DNA from: Aquimarina sp. ERC-38
Lineage (GTDB): Bacteria; Bacteroidota; Bacteroidia; Flavobacteriales; Flavobacteriaceae
NCBI RefSeq assembly: GCF_026222555.1
Contig: NZ_CP098511.1
Span: forward strand, 2,647,501 to 2,711,500
DNA length: 64,000 bases
Direction of reading: 5' to 3'
Part shown: positions 56,801 through 63,565 of the stretch, piece after piece
Layout: every line of letters begins with the position of its first letter
Numbering within the stretch: the stretch's first letter is position 1
The notes under the pieces: model-generated
What the model was told of the DNA's origin: nothing
The model's database searches: none
Seen by the model: only the letters and a program-made list of their open reading frames with translations
Made by a program: the position numbers and the translations under genes

Positions 56801-57378
56801 AAATTTCCGGTCTTGAATTGGGGATAGTAGCTACTACGCTGCCTCCTGTAGTAGGAAGTGTTGATTTTAACTTAACCGGTCCAATTAATCTGGTGAAACT
56901 TGAAAACTTTGCACCGTATTCTATCTTTGGAGATTCCGGTTTTGGTAATTTTAACGGAGACTTTTTTAATTCAGGTATTTACCAATTAGAAGTTTCCCCT
57001 TATAGTGAAAGATTGCGTGCAGGGATAGCAGGAAAAACCCGAAGTTATCAGATTACTATCTTAGAAAATGAAAATTTCAGCGAATTTGGTGAAGAAGCTT
57101 TTTCAAAAAGTGCTGAAATAGATAAAAATATAATTTCACTTTCCCCTAATCCCTTATTTAATTTTCAAGATATAACCATTCAATCTTCACAATATGAAAT
57201 TGAAAGGATAGATGTTATTAATGATAAAGGTGCCTTAGTTCAATCTTATAAAGGTAAAGAAGTCAAAGTCTCCGGGGGTTACAGTATTTCAGCCACTACT
57301 TTATATCCCGGTATTTATATCATAGCTACTACGGATAGTACAGGAGTAACAGAACGCAATAAACTAATTGTACGGTAA
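50899..57378 (+). CDS. Second giant secreted protein, paralogue of the preceding one, with an extra N-terminal malectin-like domain (2159 aa)
   Basis: A signal peptide (FLVVLALLGTCFTGNAFYF) comes first. An added malectin-like domain follows at 51021-51560 (PVKINFATLSDNTREDYLLD, GVYQVMVNVGDPFFDN). The order from there copies the first giant: Ig 51562-51910; propeller 51950-53380 (SAKDHLTNSIAFDETGNLYI, ASGIRNAYDLVWHTNGWLY, GGSYHGHPNPYRGEF); Hydin-like 53385-53710; NGDYQDYVFLLENV module 53730-54310; malectin-like 54350-54800; Ig to 55090; second Hydin-like and module to 56150; cadherin-like 56160-56700; sorting domain from 57120 (LSPNPLFNFQDITI). Long identical stretches to the first protein show a tandem duplication followed by divergence. 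An IS sits 80 nt after its stop. Confidence 0.85.
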   Translation: MKHYFTLQKKVSFFLVVLALLGTCFTGNAFYFQVSGTEPDIDPFLEPVKINFATLSDNTREDYLLDAGLAFGLKENGLTYGWLSGQDSIPKDFTRNTRNRNLENVDFLRNTLIHMQYGDVGGSNGLREEGFWEIEIANGVYQVMVNVGDPFFDNPGTEPSHTLNAEGISLVSNQTPIGPQASNSRLFSGGSLVEVLDGKLTIDAKGGFNTKLNTLEIVRISPFFKNVTPADITNDVAINDFQINIEIVTPSGYELDHTTLAGNINLYEVTEEGEFLIPSNANDTGGGDAITLTPINRLKEFTTYVFRLTNGLEVNKTGDLSVRIPFLPFESRFTTGEASFRSATNRDLSGVSFTKVFGNELGEGTENQRFSSLTIGPDGKLYGSTIGIINSVGNFISGGKIHRWDMAADGTLSNLEILSPELSGAVNPETGIVHNNNRLIIGLAFDPASTADNLIAYITHSAASISNGPTWDGILTRLSGPDLSQVDNVIINLPRSAKDHLTNSIAFDETGNLYISQGSNSAGGDPDENWVNRPERLLAAAVLKLDFTKLGALPLDAYTTDNIAVINEAPSDVAVMSDGTYNPYATNSPLTIFASGIRNAYDLVWHTNGWLYVPTNGTAGNGVTSPNSPSTADYPLAKRIDQLDSLSFVPALRGGETQKDWLFNTRGGSYHGHPNPYRGEFILNNGGKPYSGVPGQLEDNYVDVAKYPDTLGPDPNYRKAAYDFGIGKSPNGVIEYKSNAFEGLLTHLILVTRFSGQDDLLILNPTANGEIQEVYTDIKGLRAFDDPLDLIEDPKTGNIYVSEYDRGGDGTARLTLLRADVPATEGPRLRIAKDELIFEAVINNNAPNIDTQVLEITNFGTTPVLFSDITIEGNFSDQFVLGREIPAEIAAGETANLEVIYIPTLDATDLGFQDATLVLNSNNTEASRIEIGLYGLKKRGFASVREPALQDIVRVLGYNVNVGWDTLESSTSADLVGEEVAIQRWQKLPEASRVRITPLARYSPQELLPFGWYTFVNNVELNEVGIIDEGVANAQTLFPELSSGSTLFNPRENIFGIYTESNFFNRFNYTQDILNTGGVSHRTRVYKAKDRLGAIIPNSYLVFFEDATNGDYQDYVFLLENVIPIPEGFDYTYQFNFRKGNVGGASPANYIDDIGLPFGARQTAEGLLSYGWVQPGTSTPAAARVNTRDRDTGENDNPLTSTMNIIGHRDGNRYPLRDWIVTLPNGFYELDYSLGDPEFTDSNHALDVNGEPIISWNQIAQGADTTPGFFGRERIEVTDSIVRISLNEAGFNVKLNYLRFAPIDSRLIAPSITVLYDNQETDETNFTNQVLISLQAITQNSEGSITSIEYILDDNDNEIYQDAFIVNEIGIHTLEVTASDSFGNTAVSTVTFSVNQIDNGILEIENLTKIPGTNTAFPADDFYTFHTMADLGPNGAKVSDQNTMRLHNTGEETMFITALNFEDTSVYEVAFLNRADTIDLPIAIDSGSFLDVQLTYIQNTGTRDIYKQQLQIVSTAITNAIQEVTLSGAYMLRPEGGNEITAQEVLEAFGFQTTMLSIVNDQGTIVPPNNRPFRPSSNFPTAENINLGYEGDLILSPTFVQADRSKVVRGFQLAAFHGVSRNGAKFVRRNSANIVAGINFTHGLPYYQTLLPKDNSGTVINTDSAGTIQRPFRIAVANSYSTSGGNNLMNRRPDLLGARVFKVINKDGEVVPNEYIVIQDFIGNGCGAGSANCDWNDNIFYFQNIRPEVLPSSTTIEDVTLRPGGTFTYDISSSFNIGYPGNKLNYSFGGNPENIPDWLVIDAGTGVVSGTPPLTTNSDFEVVIVARDLNNIEVSSRFTIGFENTLVATSDQYIIDFETELMLSDLLANDFDPMGEELNIIAITNPENGIATLDSLTNTVTYTPTIGFVGIDTFEYTIQNQSGLVDIGLVEITVEEPVVRIETVTLLNVANNEVIAVLNSDTVIEESEISGLELGIVATTLPPVVGSVDFNLTGPINLVKLENFAPYSIFGDSGFGNFNGDFFNSGIYQLEVSPYSERLRAGIAGKTRSYQITILENENFSEFGEEAFSKSAEIDKNIISLSPNPLFNFQDITIQSSQYEIERIDVINDKGALVQSYKGKEVKVSGGYSISATTLYPGIYIIATTDSTGVTERNKLIVR

Positions 57379-57457
57379 AGATTAGTTAGTTTAAAAGCGT
57401 TTTGCACTCAGGATAGAGGTTAGGGTATTGTTGGTTTTAGTAAGATAGAATTACCTA

Positions 57458-59030
57458 GGGTCTGCTGAGAAACTGTTTATCTATTGTTTTATAAGGCATT
57501 ATAGTTATATTTAGGCAATCAAGTGCAAGGTTATTATGACAAAACATTCAAAAAAGCGTGCACCTACTCCCAAATATGTAAGTCAAAACCAGTTGGTTTT
57601 AGAAGGTTTTGAGAGTCCTTTTGAGAGAGAATTGAACCCTGCTAACCGTTGGGTTCGTTTGGCTAAGCTACTTCCTTGGGATGAACTGTGTTCCATTTAT
57701 CGCAAACATTTTCCGGAAAAATCGACAGGCCGTCCTGATTTAAGCCCAAGGGTTGTCTTAGGGTCAATCATCATCAAACATTTATGCAATTTAGATGATA
57801 GGGAGACGGTTGACCAGATTTCTGAGAACATCTATATGCAGTATTTTTTAGGCTATTCTTCATTTAGTGATGCACCTGCGTTCGACCCTTCTCTTTTCGT
57901 AGAGTTCCGCAAGCGTCTTGGCCTGGAACAGATTAATGCTATTAACCAGCGAATTTTACAAATAAAACGAGAAGCAGAACAAATTAGAGAAAAAGGATCA
58001 AATGATGCAAGGGATGATGGTGAAGACCCACCTCACAAAGGGACTTTGATCGTTGATGCAACAGTTTGTCCACAAGATATAGCATATCCTACGGATCTAA
58101 ATTTGCTCAATGATGCGCGCGAGAAATCCGAATCATTGTTGGATATTGCCTATAAACTTTCCCCTTTAGAGACTAAACCGAGGAACTACAGGGAAAAAGC
58201 AAGGAAAGAATATCTAAAGACAGCGCAAAAGAAAAGAAAAACACATAAAGAGATACGGTCTGCTATAGGGAAGCAATTAAAGTATCTCCATAGGAATATA
58301 CGTTCCATCGAAGGTATTTTGGATACCCTTGACCGGATCCCTTTCGATAGGCAAGAGTATAAATATTGGCTGGTCATCCAGGAACTCTACAGGCAACAAA
58401 AGTTGATGTACGATACTAAGACCAAAAGTGTAGACCATAGGATTGTGAGCATTCACCAACCCCATGTTCGTCCCATAGTGCGTGGGAAAACAAATGCAAA
58501 AGTGGAGTTTGGTGCCAAGATAAACATGGCACTGGTAGATGGTTTTTCATTTTTGGATGATACTAGTTGGGAAGCCTACAATGAGGGTACCAGATTGAAA
58601 GATTGTGTGGAGAAGTACCGAAAGCGGTTTGGTCATTATCCAAAGAACGTTTTGGTTGACAAAATATATTGTACCCGAGAGAACCGTAAGTACCTAAAAG
58701 AAAAAGGGATCAATCTCAGGGCCAAACCCCTTGGAAGGCCCTCCAAAAAGGCTTTGTCAAATCAAGTAAGCCCTGGGGAACGTAATCCAATTGAAGGAAA
58801 GTTTGGTCAAGCAAAGACAGCATATGGTTTAAACCGTATAAGGGCAAGGCTTGAAAATACCAGTGAGTCTTGGATTGCAAGTATCATATTAGTGCTCAAC
58901 TTAGTCCATTTGGCTGAGGTGGCACTCTATTGGATAAAAGCAATCTTATTCAGTGAAAACTTTATTCAAAACCAAACCAATTCGATCATAAACTTGAAAA
59001 TCAATGAAGGCTGAGTTTTTCAGCAGACCC
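57458..59030 (+). mobile_element. Insertion sequence copy 1 (IS5/IS1182-like), 1573 bp
   Basis: The ends are imperfect 17-bp inverted repeats: GGGTCTGCTGAGAAACT at the left and, reverse complemented, GGGTCTGCTGAAAAACT at the right. The element is flanked by a 6-bp direct repeat TACCTA (57452-57457 and 59031-59036). One transposase ORF fills it. The second copy at 59504-61082 has the same ends and orientation. Confidence 0.95.
57536..59014 (+). CDS. IS5/IS1182-type DDE transposase (492 aa), copy 1
   Basis: The N-terminal DUF772-type domain (WDELCSIYRKHFPEKSTGRP, HLCNLDDRETVDQISENIYM) is followed by an RNase H-like DDE core. Candidate catalytic residues are Asp in TLIVDATVCPQDIAYPTDL, Asp in NVLVDKIYCTRENRKYLKE, and Glu in RNPIEGKFGQAKTAYGLNRI. 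A basic insertion (YREKARKEYLKTAQKKRKTH) lies between the first and second Asp. It is intact from ATG, with ribosome site gcaagg upstream. Its C-terminus runs into the right inverted repeat. Confidence 0.93.
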   Translation: MTKHSKKRAPTPKYVSQNQLVLEGFESPFERELNPANRWVRLAKLLPWDELCSIYRKHFPEKSTGRPDLSPRVVLGSIIIKHLCNLDDRETVDQISENIYMQYFLGYSSFSDAPAFDPSLFVEFRKRLGLEQINAINQRILQIKREAEQIREKGSNDARDDGEDPPHKGTLIVDATVCPQDIAYPTDLNLLNDAREKSESLLDIAYKLSPLETKPRNYREKARKEYLKTAQKKRKTHKEIRSAIGKQLKYLHRNIRSIEGILDTLDRIPFDRQEYKYWLVIQELYRQQKLMYDTKTKSVDHRIVSIHQPHVRPIVRGKTNAKVEFGAKINMALVDGFSFLDDTSWEAYNEGTRLKDCVEKYRKRFGHYPKNVLVDKIYCTRENRKYLKEKGINLRAKPLGRPSKKALSNQVSPGERNPIEGKFGQAKTAYGLNRIRARLENTSESWIASIILVLNLVHLAEVALYWIKAILFSENFIQNQTNSIINLKINEG

Positions 59031-59081
59031 TACCTAATTCGTTAATTTGAAATGCACCTAAAACTTTTAAACCCAATTAAT

Positions 59082-59124
59082 AAACAAAAGAACCTTCTCT
59101 AAAAAGAGAGGGTTTCTTTTGTTT
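59082..59124 (+). terminator. Strong hairpin terminator, likely the original terminator of the second giant gene
   Basis: aaacaaaagaaccttctct (59082-59100) pairs with agagagggtttcttttgttt (59105-59124) over about 19 bp, with one G-T change and one bulge. A T-rich 3' arm follows a 4-nt loop. Without IS copy 1 it would lie about 124 nt after the stop at 57378. Confidence 0.8.
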
Positions 59125-59177
59125 AGGGTCAGAGGGATGGCAGTATTGTAAATTCATCTACCATCATTTACGATCAT

Positions 59178-59207
59178 AATCCCACCCCAACCCTCCCGAA
59201 GGGAGGG
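59178..59207 (+). repeat. Short hairpin repeat element, copy 2
   Basis: aatcccaccccaaccc followed by tcccgaagggaggg. The stem ccctccc/gggaggg has a GAA loop. It is related to 3077-3107. A similar G/C-rich stretch, cccccttt and gggggttaggggg, lies just downstream at 59248-59270. The rest of the inter-IS segment 59037-59381 holds no gene. Confidence 0.6.
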
Positions 59208-59381
59208 ATTCTTACCTTCTTATCTTTATATTAAATAATTTTGATTCCCCCTTTGGGGGTTAGGGGGATAATAGCATTATAAATCTATCCGGTCAATAAC
59301 TAAACCTATAATTATCAAAATCAACACCTTAAGGTCAGGGGGGAAGGCAGTATGATGAATTTTATCTATTTACTACCATCG

Positions 59382-59503
59382 GTGTCCGAATAGAATAAAT
59401 AAAAGTTTAGAAAGCTAGTAATAGTAAGGTAATTCCAAACTTTGAATTGTTTGGAGGTTGCTTTTTTACTTTTTTAAAAGTAATTTGTTCTTTAACGTAA
59501 ATA
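59382..59503 (+). repeat. Dispersed intergenic repeat, copy F, left part (interrupted by IS copy 2)
   Basis: It starts gtgtccgaatagaataaata and contains attccaaactttgaattgtt and ggaggttgcttttttac, running to ttctttaacgtaaata, where the IS begins. It continues after the IS at 61083. Confidence 0.88.
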
Positions 59504-61082
59504 GGGTCTGCTGAGAAACTATTTATCTATTGTTTTATAAGGCATTATAGTTATATTTAGGCAATCAAGTGCAAGGTTATTATGACAAAACATTCAAAAA
59601 AGCGTGCACCTACTCCCAAATATGTAAGTCAAAACCAGTTGGTTTTAGAAGGTTTTGAGAGTCCTTTTGAGAGAGAATTGAACCCTGCTAACCGTTGGGT
59701 TCGTTTGGCTAAGCTACTTCCTTGGGATGAACTGTGTTCCATTTATCGCAAACATTTTCCGGAAAAATCGACAGGCCGTCCTGATTTAAGCCCAAGAGTT
59801 GTTTTGGGGTCAATCATCATCAAACATTTATGCAATTTAGATGATAGGGAGACGGTTGATCAGATTTCTGAGAACATCTATATGCAGTATTTTTTAGGCT
59901 ATTCTTCATTTAGTGATGCACCTGCGTTCGACCCTTCTCTTTTCGTAGAGTTCCGCAAGCGTCTTGGCCTGGAACAGATTAATGCTATTAACCAGCGAAT
60001 TTTACAAATAAAACGAGAAGCAGAACAAATTAGAGAAAAAGGATCAAATGATGCAAGGGATGATGGTGAAGACCCACCTCACAAAGGGACTTTGATCGTT
60101 GATGCAACAGTTTGTCCACAAGATATAGCATATCCTACGGATCTAAATTTGCTCAATGATGCGCGCGAGAAATCCGAATCATTGTTGGATATTGCCTATA
60201 AACTTTCCCCTTTAGAGACTAAACCGAGGAACTACAGGGAAAAAGCAAGGAAAGAATATCTAAAGACAGCGCAAAAGAAAAGAAAAACACATAAAGAGAT
60301 ACGGTCTGCTATAGGGAAGCAATTAAAGTATCTCCATAGGAATATACGTTCCATCGAAGGTATTTTGGATACCCTTGACCGGATCCCTTTCGATAGGCAA
60401 GAGTATAAATATTGGCTGGTCATCCAGGAACTCTACAGGCAACAAAAGTTGATGTACGATACTAAGACCAAAAGTGTAGACCATAGGATTGTGAGCATTC
60501 ACCAACCCCATGTTCGTCCCATAGTGCGTGGGAAAACAAATGCAAAAGTGGAGTTTGGTGCCAAGATAAACATGGCACTGGTAGATGGTTTTTCATTTTT
60601 GGATGATACTAGTTGGGAAGCCTACAATGAGGGTACCAGATTGAAAGATTGTGTGGAGAAGTACCGAAAGCGGTTTGGTCATTATCCAAAGAACGTTTTG
60701 GTTGACAAAATATATTGTACCCGAGAGAACCGTAAGTACCTAAAAGAAAAAGGGATCAATCTCAGGGCCAAACCCCTTGGAAGGCCCTCCAAAAAGGCTT
60801 TGTCAAATCAAGTAAGCCTTGGGGAACGTAATCCAATTGAAGGAAAGTTTGGTCAAGCAAAGACAGCATATGGTTTAAACCGTATAAGGGCAAGGCTTGA
60901 AAATACCAGTGAGTCTTGGATTGCAAGTATCATATTAGTGCTCAACTTAGTCCATTTGGCTGAGGTGGCACTCTATTGGATAAAAGCAATCTTATTCAGT
61001 GAAAACTTTATTCATAAACAAAAACAAACCAATTCGATCATAAACTTGAAAATCAATGAAGGCTGAGTTTTTCAGCAGACCC
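59504..61082 (+). mobile_element. Insertion sequence copy 2 (IS5/IS1182-like), 1579 bp, inserted in a dispersed repeat
   Basis: The same terminal repeats as copy 1 (left GGGTCTGCTGAGAAACT), flanked by the 6-bp direct repeat TAAATA (59498-59503 and 61083-61088). It is 6 bp longer than copy 1 because of a small indel near the end of the transposase. By eye only about six substitutions separate the two copies, which points to very recent transposition. Confidence 0.95.
59582..61066 (+). CDS. IS5/IS1182-type DDE transposase (494 aa), copy 2
   Basis: It is identical to the copy at 57536 except Pro to Leu in NQVSLGERNPIEGKF and a changed C-terminal stretch (NFIHKQKQTNSI in place of NFIQNQTNSI). 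The DDE candidates are unchanged, so both copies may be active. The Leu lies seven residues before the candidate catalytic Glu, so its effect on activity is uncertain. Confidence 0.93.
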   Translation: MTKHSKKRAPTPKYVSQNQLVLEGFESPFERELNPANRWVRLAKLLPWDELCSIYRKHFPEKSTGRPDLSPRVVLGSIIIKHLCNLDDRETVDQISENIYMQYFLGYSSFSDAPAFDPSLFVEFRKRLGLEQINAINQRILQIKREAEQIREKGSNDARDDGEDPPHKGTLIVDATVCPQDIAYPTDLNLLNDAREKSESLLDIAYKLSPLETKPRNYREKARKEYLKTAQKKRKTHKEIRSAIGKQLKYLHRNIRSIEGILDTLDRIPFDRQEYKYWLVIQELYRQQKLMYDTKTKSVDHRIVSIHQPHVRPIVRGKTNAKVEFGAKINMALVDGFSFLDDTSWEAYNEGTRLKDCVEKYRKRFGHYPKNVLVDKIYCTRENRKYLKEKGINLRAKPLGRPSKKALSNQVSLGERNPIEGKFGQAKTAYGLNRIRARLENTSESWIASIILVLNLVHLAEVALYWIKAILFSENFIHKQKQTNSIINLKINEG

Positions 61083-61204
61083 TAAATAGTTATTACAGTA
61101 TTGATTTTCAATACCATAATGATGAGTCTTGATTTTTGTTTCCAGAAGCGATAGCGACCTGCCCGTCCGCAGGCAGGTCTTGAATCTTTACTAAACACTA
61201 ATGA
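61083..61204 (+). repeat. Dispersed intergenic repeat, copy F, right part
   Basis: It resumes after the IS target duplication with ttgattttcaataccata, gagtcttgatttttgtttcc, agaagcgatagcgacctg, the G/C-rich hairpin and tttactaaacactaatga. Joined to 59382-59503 minus one target duplication it makes a full element of about 238 bp. Confidence 0.88.
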
Positions 61205-61208
61205 TTTA

Positions 61209-61841
61209 CTACTTAATTTCCTCTACAATACTATTCAAATTCAATTCATGTCCCCCCGGATGGGTTTTAAATCTTATATTGGGTAATATTTGGCCAACTC
61301 TTAGCTTTTCAAGTTCGATATTTTTCTTTTCAAAATACGGATCATTTTCCCCAACAATATGAATTAATTTCGAAGTATTGGTGAGATGAAGAAAATGTTT
61401 TTGATTTAGTTCCTTCGGAAATGCTCCGGAAATGATAAAAAAATAAGAAGGATTAATTTTGTAATTTGCAATCCACCTACTAGCCATACTTACACCTTGA
61501 GAATATCCTATAACAACCAATTCTTTCTCTAACGGAATTTCTTCTTTAGTAAAAATAGCATGGATATACTGAAGATTGTTTTCAATTTCTATTGTGGTAT
61601 TTTCTTTGGTTAGCCAACTCGAACCTATTTTTTTGTAAGAAAAGTCTTTATAGTATTTAGAAGGAGCTTGAGGAGCAATAACATAATTAGTTGTAGGATC
61701 TAATTCTTGAAAAAATCGGATAAAATACCTACTGAGATAACCAATACCATGAAATACTAACCAAATCTTGTTAGTCTTGAGAGTTAAGCTAAACAAGGTG
61801 CTGTATGTATTGGTACTATGATAAGTAATTTCCTTTTCCAT
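61209..61841 (-). CDS. Alpha/beta hydrolase (carboxylesterase/phospholipase type)
   Basis: The 210-aa product has IWLVFHGIGYLSRYFIRFF (oxyanion region), the nucleophile elbow VVIGYSQGVSMASRW, the acid Asp in LIHIVGENDPYFEKKNIEL and the His in FKTHPGGHELNLNSIVEEIK. Together they form the serine-esterase triad. It has no signal peptide, so it is cytosolic. Substrate unknown; small esters are typical. It ends beside dispersed repeat copy F and is divergent from the menaquinone genes. Confidence 0.85.
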   Translation of the reverse strand: MEKEITYHSTNTYSTLFSLTLKTNKIWLVFHGIGYLSRYFIRFFQELDPTTNYVIAPQAPSKYYKDFSYKKIGSSWLTKENTTIEIENNLQYIHAIFTKEEIPLEKELVVIGYSQGVSMASRWIANYKINPSYFFIISGAFPKELNQKHFLHLTNTSKLIHIVGENDPYFEKKNIELEKLRVGQILPNIRFKTHPGGHELNLNSIVEEIK

Positions 61842-61919
61842 CTTTATTTTTTATAAAAGTATAAATTATCTGAAAAGAAGAAAGTGATTTTTCAGCTTTC
61901 ACTATTTTTACCTAAAAAT

Positions 61920-62342
61920 ATGTTGGACAAAACCTTTATTTTACAAGAATGCGCTAAGATGTGTAAAAATACGCTAATGGAAACTTTAGATATAACATAC
62001 ACAGATGTAGGCGAAGACTTTTTAGTTGCAAAAATGCCGGTTACTCCAAGAGTATATCAACCGGATGGGGTTTTACATGGAGGTGCTATGGTAGCTTTAG
62101 CTGAAAGTGTAGGTAGTGCTGCTTCTTATCTGTTTTTAGATACTAAAAAAGTAGCCGTAAGAGGTATTGAAATCGCAGCTAATCATGTAAAAAGTGTAAA
62201 GGAAGGTTTTGTATATGCAACAGCTACCGTATTACATAAAGGCAGAACTACACAGCTTTGGGATATAAAAATCAGAAACGAAGAAAAACAATTAGTATCT
62301 GTAGTGAAGCTAACAACACTGGCGATTCCTAAAATTCAGTAA
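61920..62342 (+). CDS. Hotdog-fold thioesterase (PaaI type), possible DHNA-CoA thioesterase
   Basis: From ATG 61920 the product is 140 aa; a GTG at 61884 would add 12 residues without family support. The hotdog core is YQPDGVLHGGAMVALAESVG, with AVRGIEIAANHVKSVKEGFV and TQLWDIKIRNEEKQLVSVVK. It precedes isochorismate synthase by 2 nt and menD, which suggests it is the thioesterase (MenI) that releases 1,4-dihydroxy-2-naphthoate. The family assignment is clear; the specific role is inferred from context. Confidence 0.8.
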   Translation: MLDKTFILQECAKMCKNTLMETLDITYTDVGEDFLVAKMPVTPRVYQPDGVLHGGAMVALAESVGSAASYLFLDTKKVAVRGIEIAANHVKSVKEGFVYATATVLHKGRTTQLWDIKIRNEEKQLVSVVKLTTLAIPKIQ

Positions 62343-62344
62343 AG

Positions 62345-63430
62345 TTGGATATAACTAAACTAAAGCATAAAGTACAACAGCACTTAGAAGGAAAAAAACC
62401 TCTAGTTTTATTTAAAAAACCGGAGGATAAAAATATTAAAGGATATTTTCAAAAAGATACAAACTGTTATTATGTAAGTGATTCTTATAATAATGGATTT
62501 GTATTTTGTCCTTTCGATGCTACAGAAGCCAAAATTATTTTTCCAACCAGTCAATGTGAAGTTATAAATACCTCTTTAATAGAGGAGAGTGTAACAGGTC
62601 ATAAAGTTCCGGTCGCCTCTATTGATTTAAAATTAAATACAGAAGATGATAAAATAAGACATATAGAATTAGTCCGTAAAGCAAAGCATGCTATTGATAG
62701 TCAGTTTTTTAAAAAAGTAGTAGTATCTAGAAAATTGCAGTATACCATTGATCAACCGGATCACTTTTTAATTTTTCAGAAGTTGTGTCAAAAATATCCC
62801 GAAGCCATGACCTACTTCTGGTATCATCCTAAAGTAGGATTATGGTTTGGAGCTACACCTGAATTATTATTAGGTAATAAAAATTCTTACTACGTAACTA
62901 CAGCACTTGCTGGTACTAGAAAAGTAGATAATTTAGAGGTTGCATGGCAGTCTAAAGAAAAGGAAGAACAGCAAATTGTCACGGATTTTATTGTACAAAA
63001 TCTGTCCAAAGAATTCAAGAATATAAAACGTATAGGGCCAGCAACAGTAAGAGCGGGTAATTTATTACATTTAAAAACGGATATTTTTATTGAAGAAGCC
63101 ATTTCTAATAATAAAATACTATCAATTATTAGCCTGCTGCATCCCACTCCGGCGGTTTGTGGTTTGCCAAGACAAGCTGCATTCAATTTTATTCAAGAAA
63201 ACGAAGGGTATCACCGTAAATTTTACACCGGGTATCTAGGAGAAATTAATGAAGGTGAACCACATAAAAAAGTTACCCTTTATGTAAATTTAAGATGTAT
63301 GGAAATTGTACAGGATCAACTGAATATTTATGTAGGTGGTGGAATTACTGCACAGTCTGACCCGGAAAAAGAATGGTTAGAAACCATACACAAGTCTGAA
63401 ACTATGACTAAAGTTTTATTTAGTAGCTAA
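62345..63430 (+). CDS. menF: Isochorismate synthase
   Basis: The 361-aa chorismate-binding enzyme has FFKKVVVSRKLQYTIDQPDH, WYHPKVGLWFGATPELLLG, TALAGTRKVDNLEVAWQSKE and HPTPAVCGLPRQAAFNFIQE, with the C-terminal YVGGGITAQSDPEKEWLET. It turns chorismate into isochorismate, the entry to menaquinone. EntC-type enzymes for siderophores share the fold, but menD downstream supports the menaquinone role. The start is TTG 62345, two nt after the thioesterase stop; no ATG is available near the N-terminus. Confidence 0.92.
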   Translation: MDITKLKHKVQQHLEGKKPLVLFKKPEDKNIKGYFQKDTNCYYVSDSYNNGFVFCPFDATEAKIIFPTSQCEVINTSLIEESVTGHKVPVASIDLKLNTEDDKIRHIELVRKAKHAIDSQFFKKVVVSRKLQYTIDQPDHFLIFQKLCQKYPEAMTYFWYHPKVGLWFGATPELLLGNKNSYYVTTALAGTRKVDNLEVAWQSKEKEEQQIVTDFIVQNLSKEFKNIKRIGPATVRAGNLLHLKTDIFIEEAISNNKILSIISLLHPTPAVCGLPRQAAFNFIQENEGYHRKFYTGYLGEINEGEPHKKVTLYVNLRCMEIVQDQLNIYVGGGITAQSDPEKEWLETIHKSETMTKVLFSS

Positions 63431-63565
63431 CTTGACTGATCAGCTTTAGCCTAACTAAGGAAAGGAGTTGGCTCGGCAATTTTTAATTTATTAAAGAATA
63501 GGGTTATCAAAGAATTCTAAAGATACAGGATATCTTATATTTGTAAAATCATACTCATACCATAG

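Noticed and set aside
57458..61082. Composite transposon carrying cargo between the two IS copies
   Set aside because: The 473 bases between them hold no gene. Each IS has its own complete target duplication, which shows two independent insertions.
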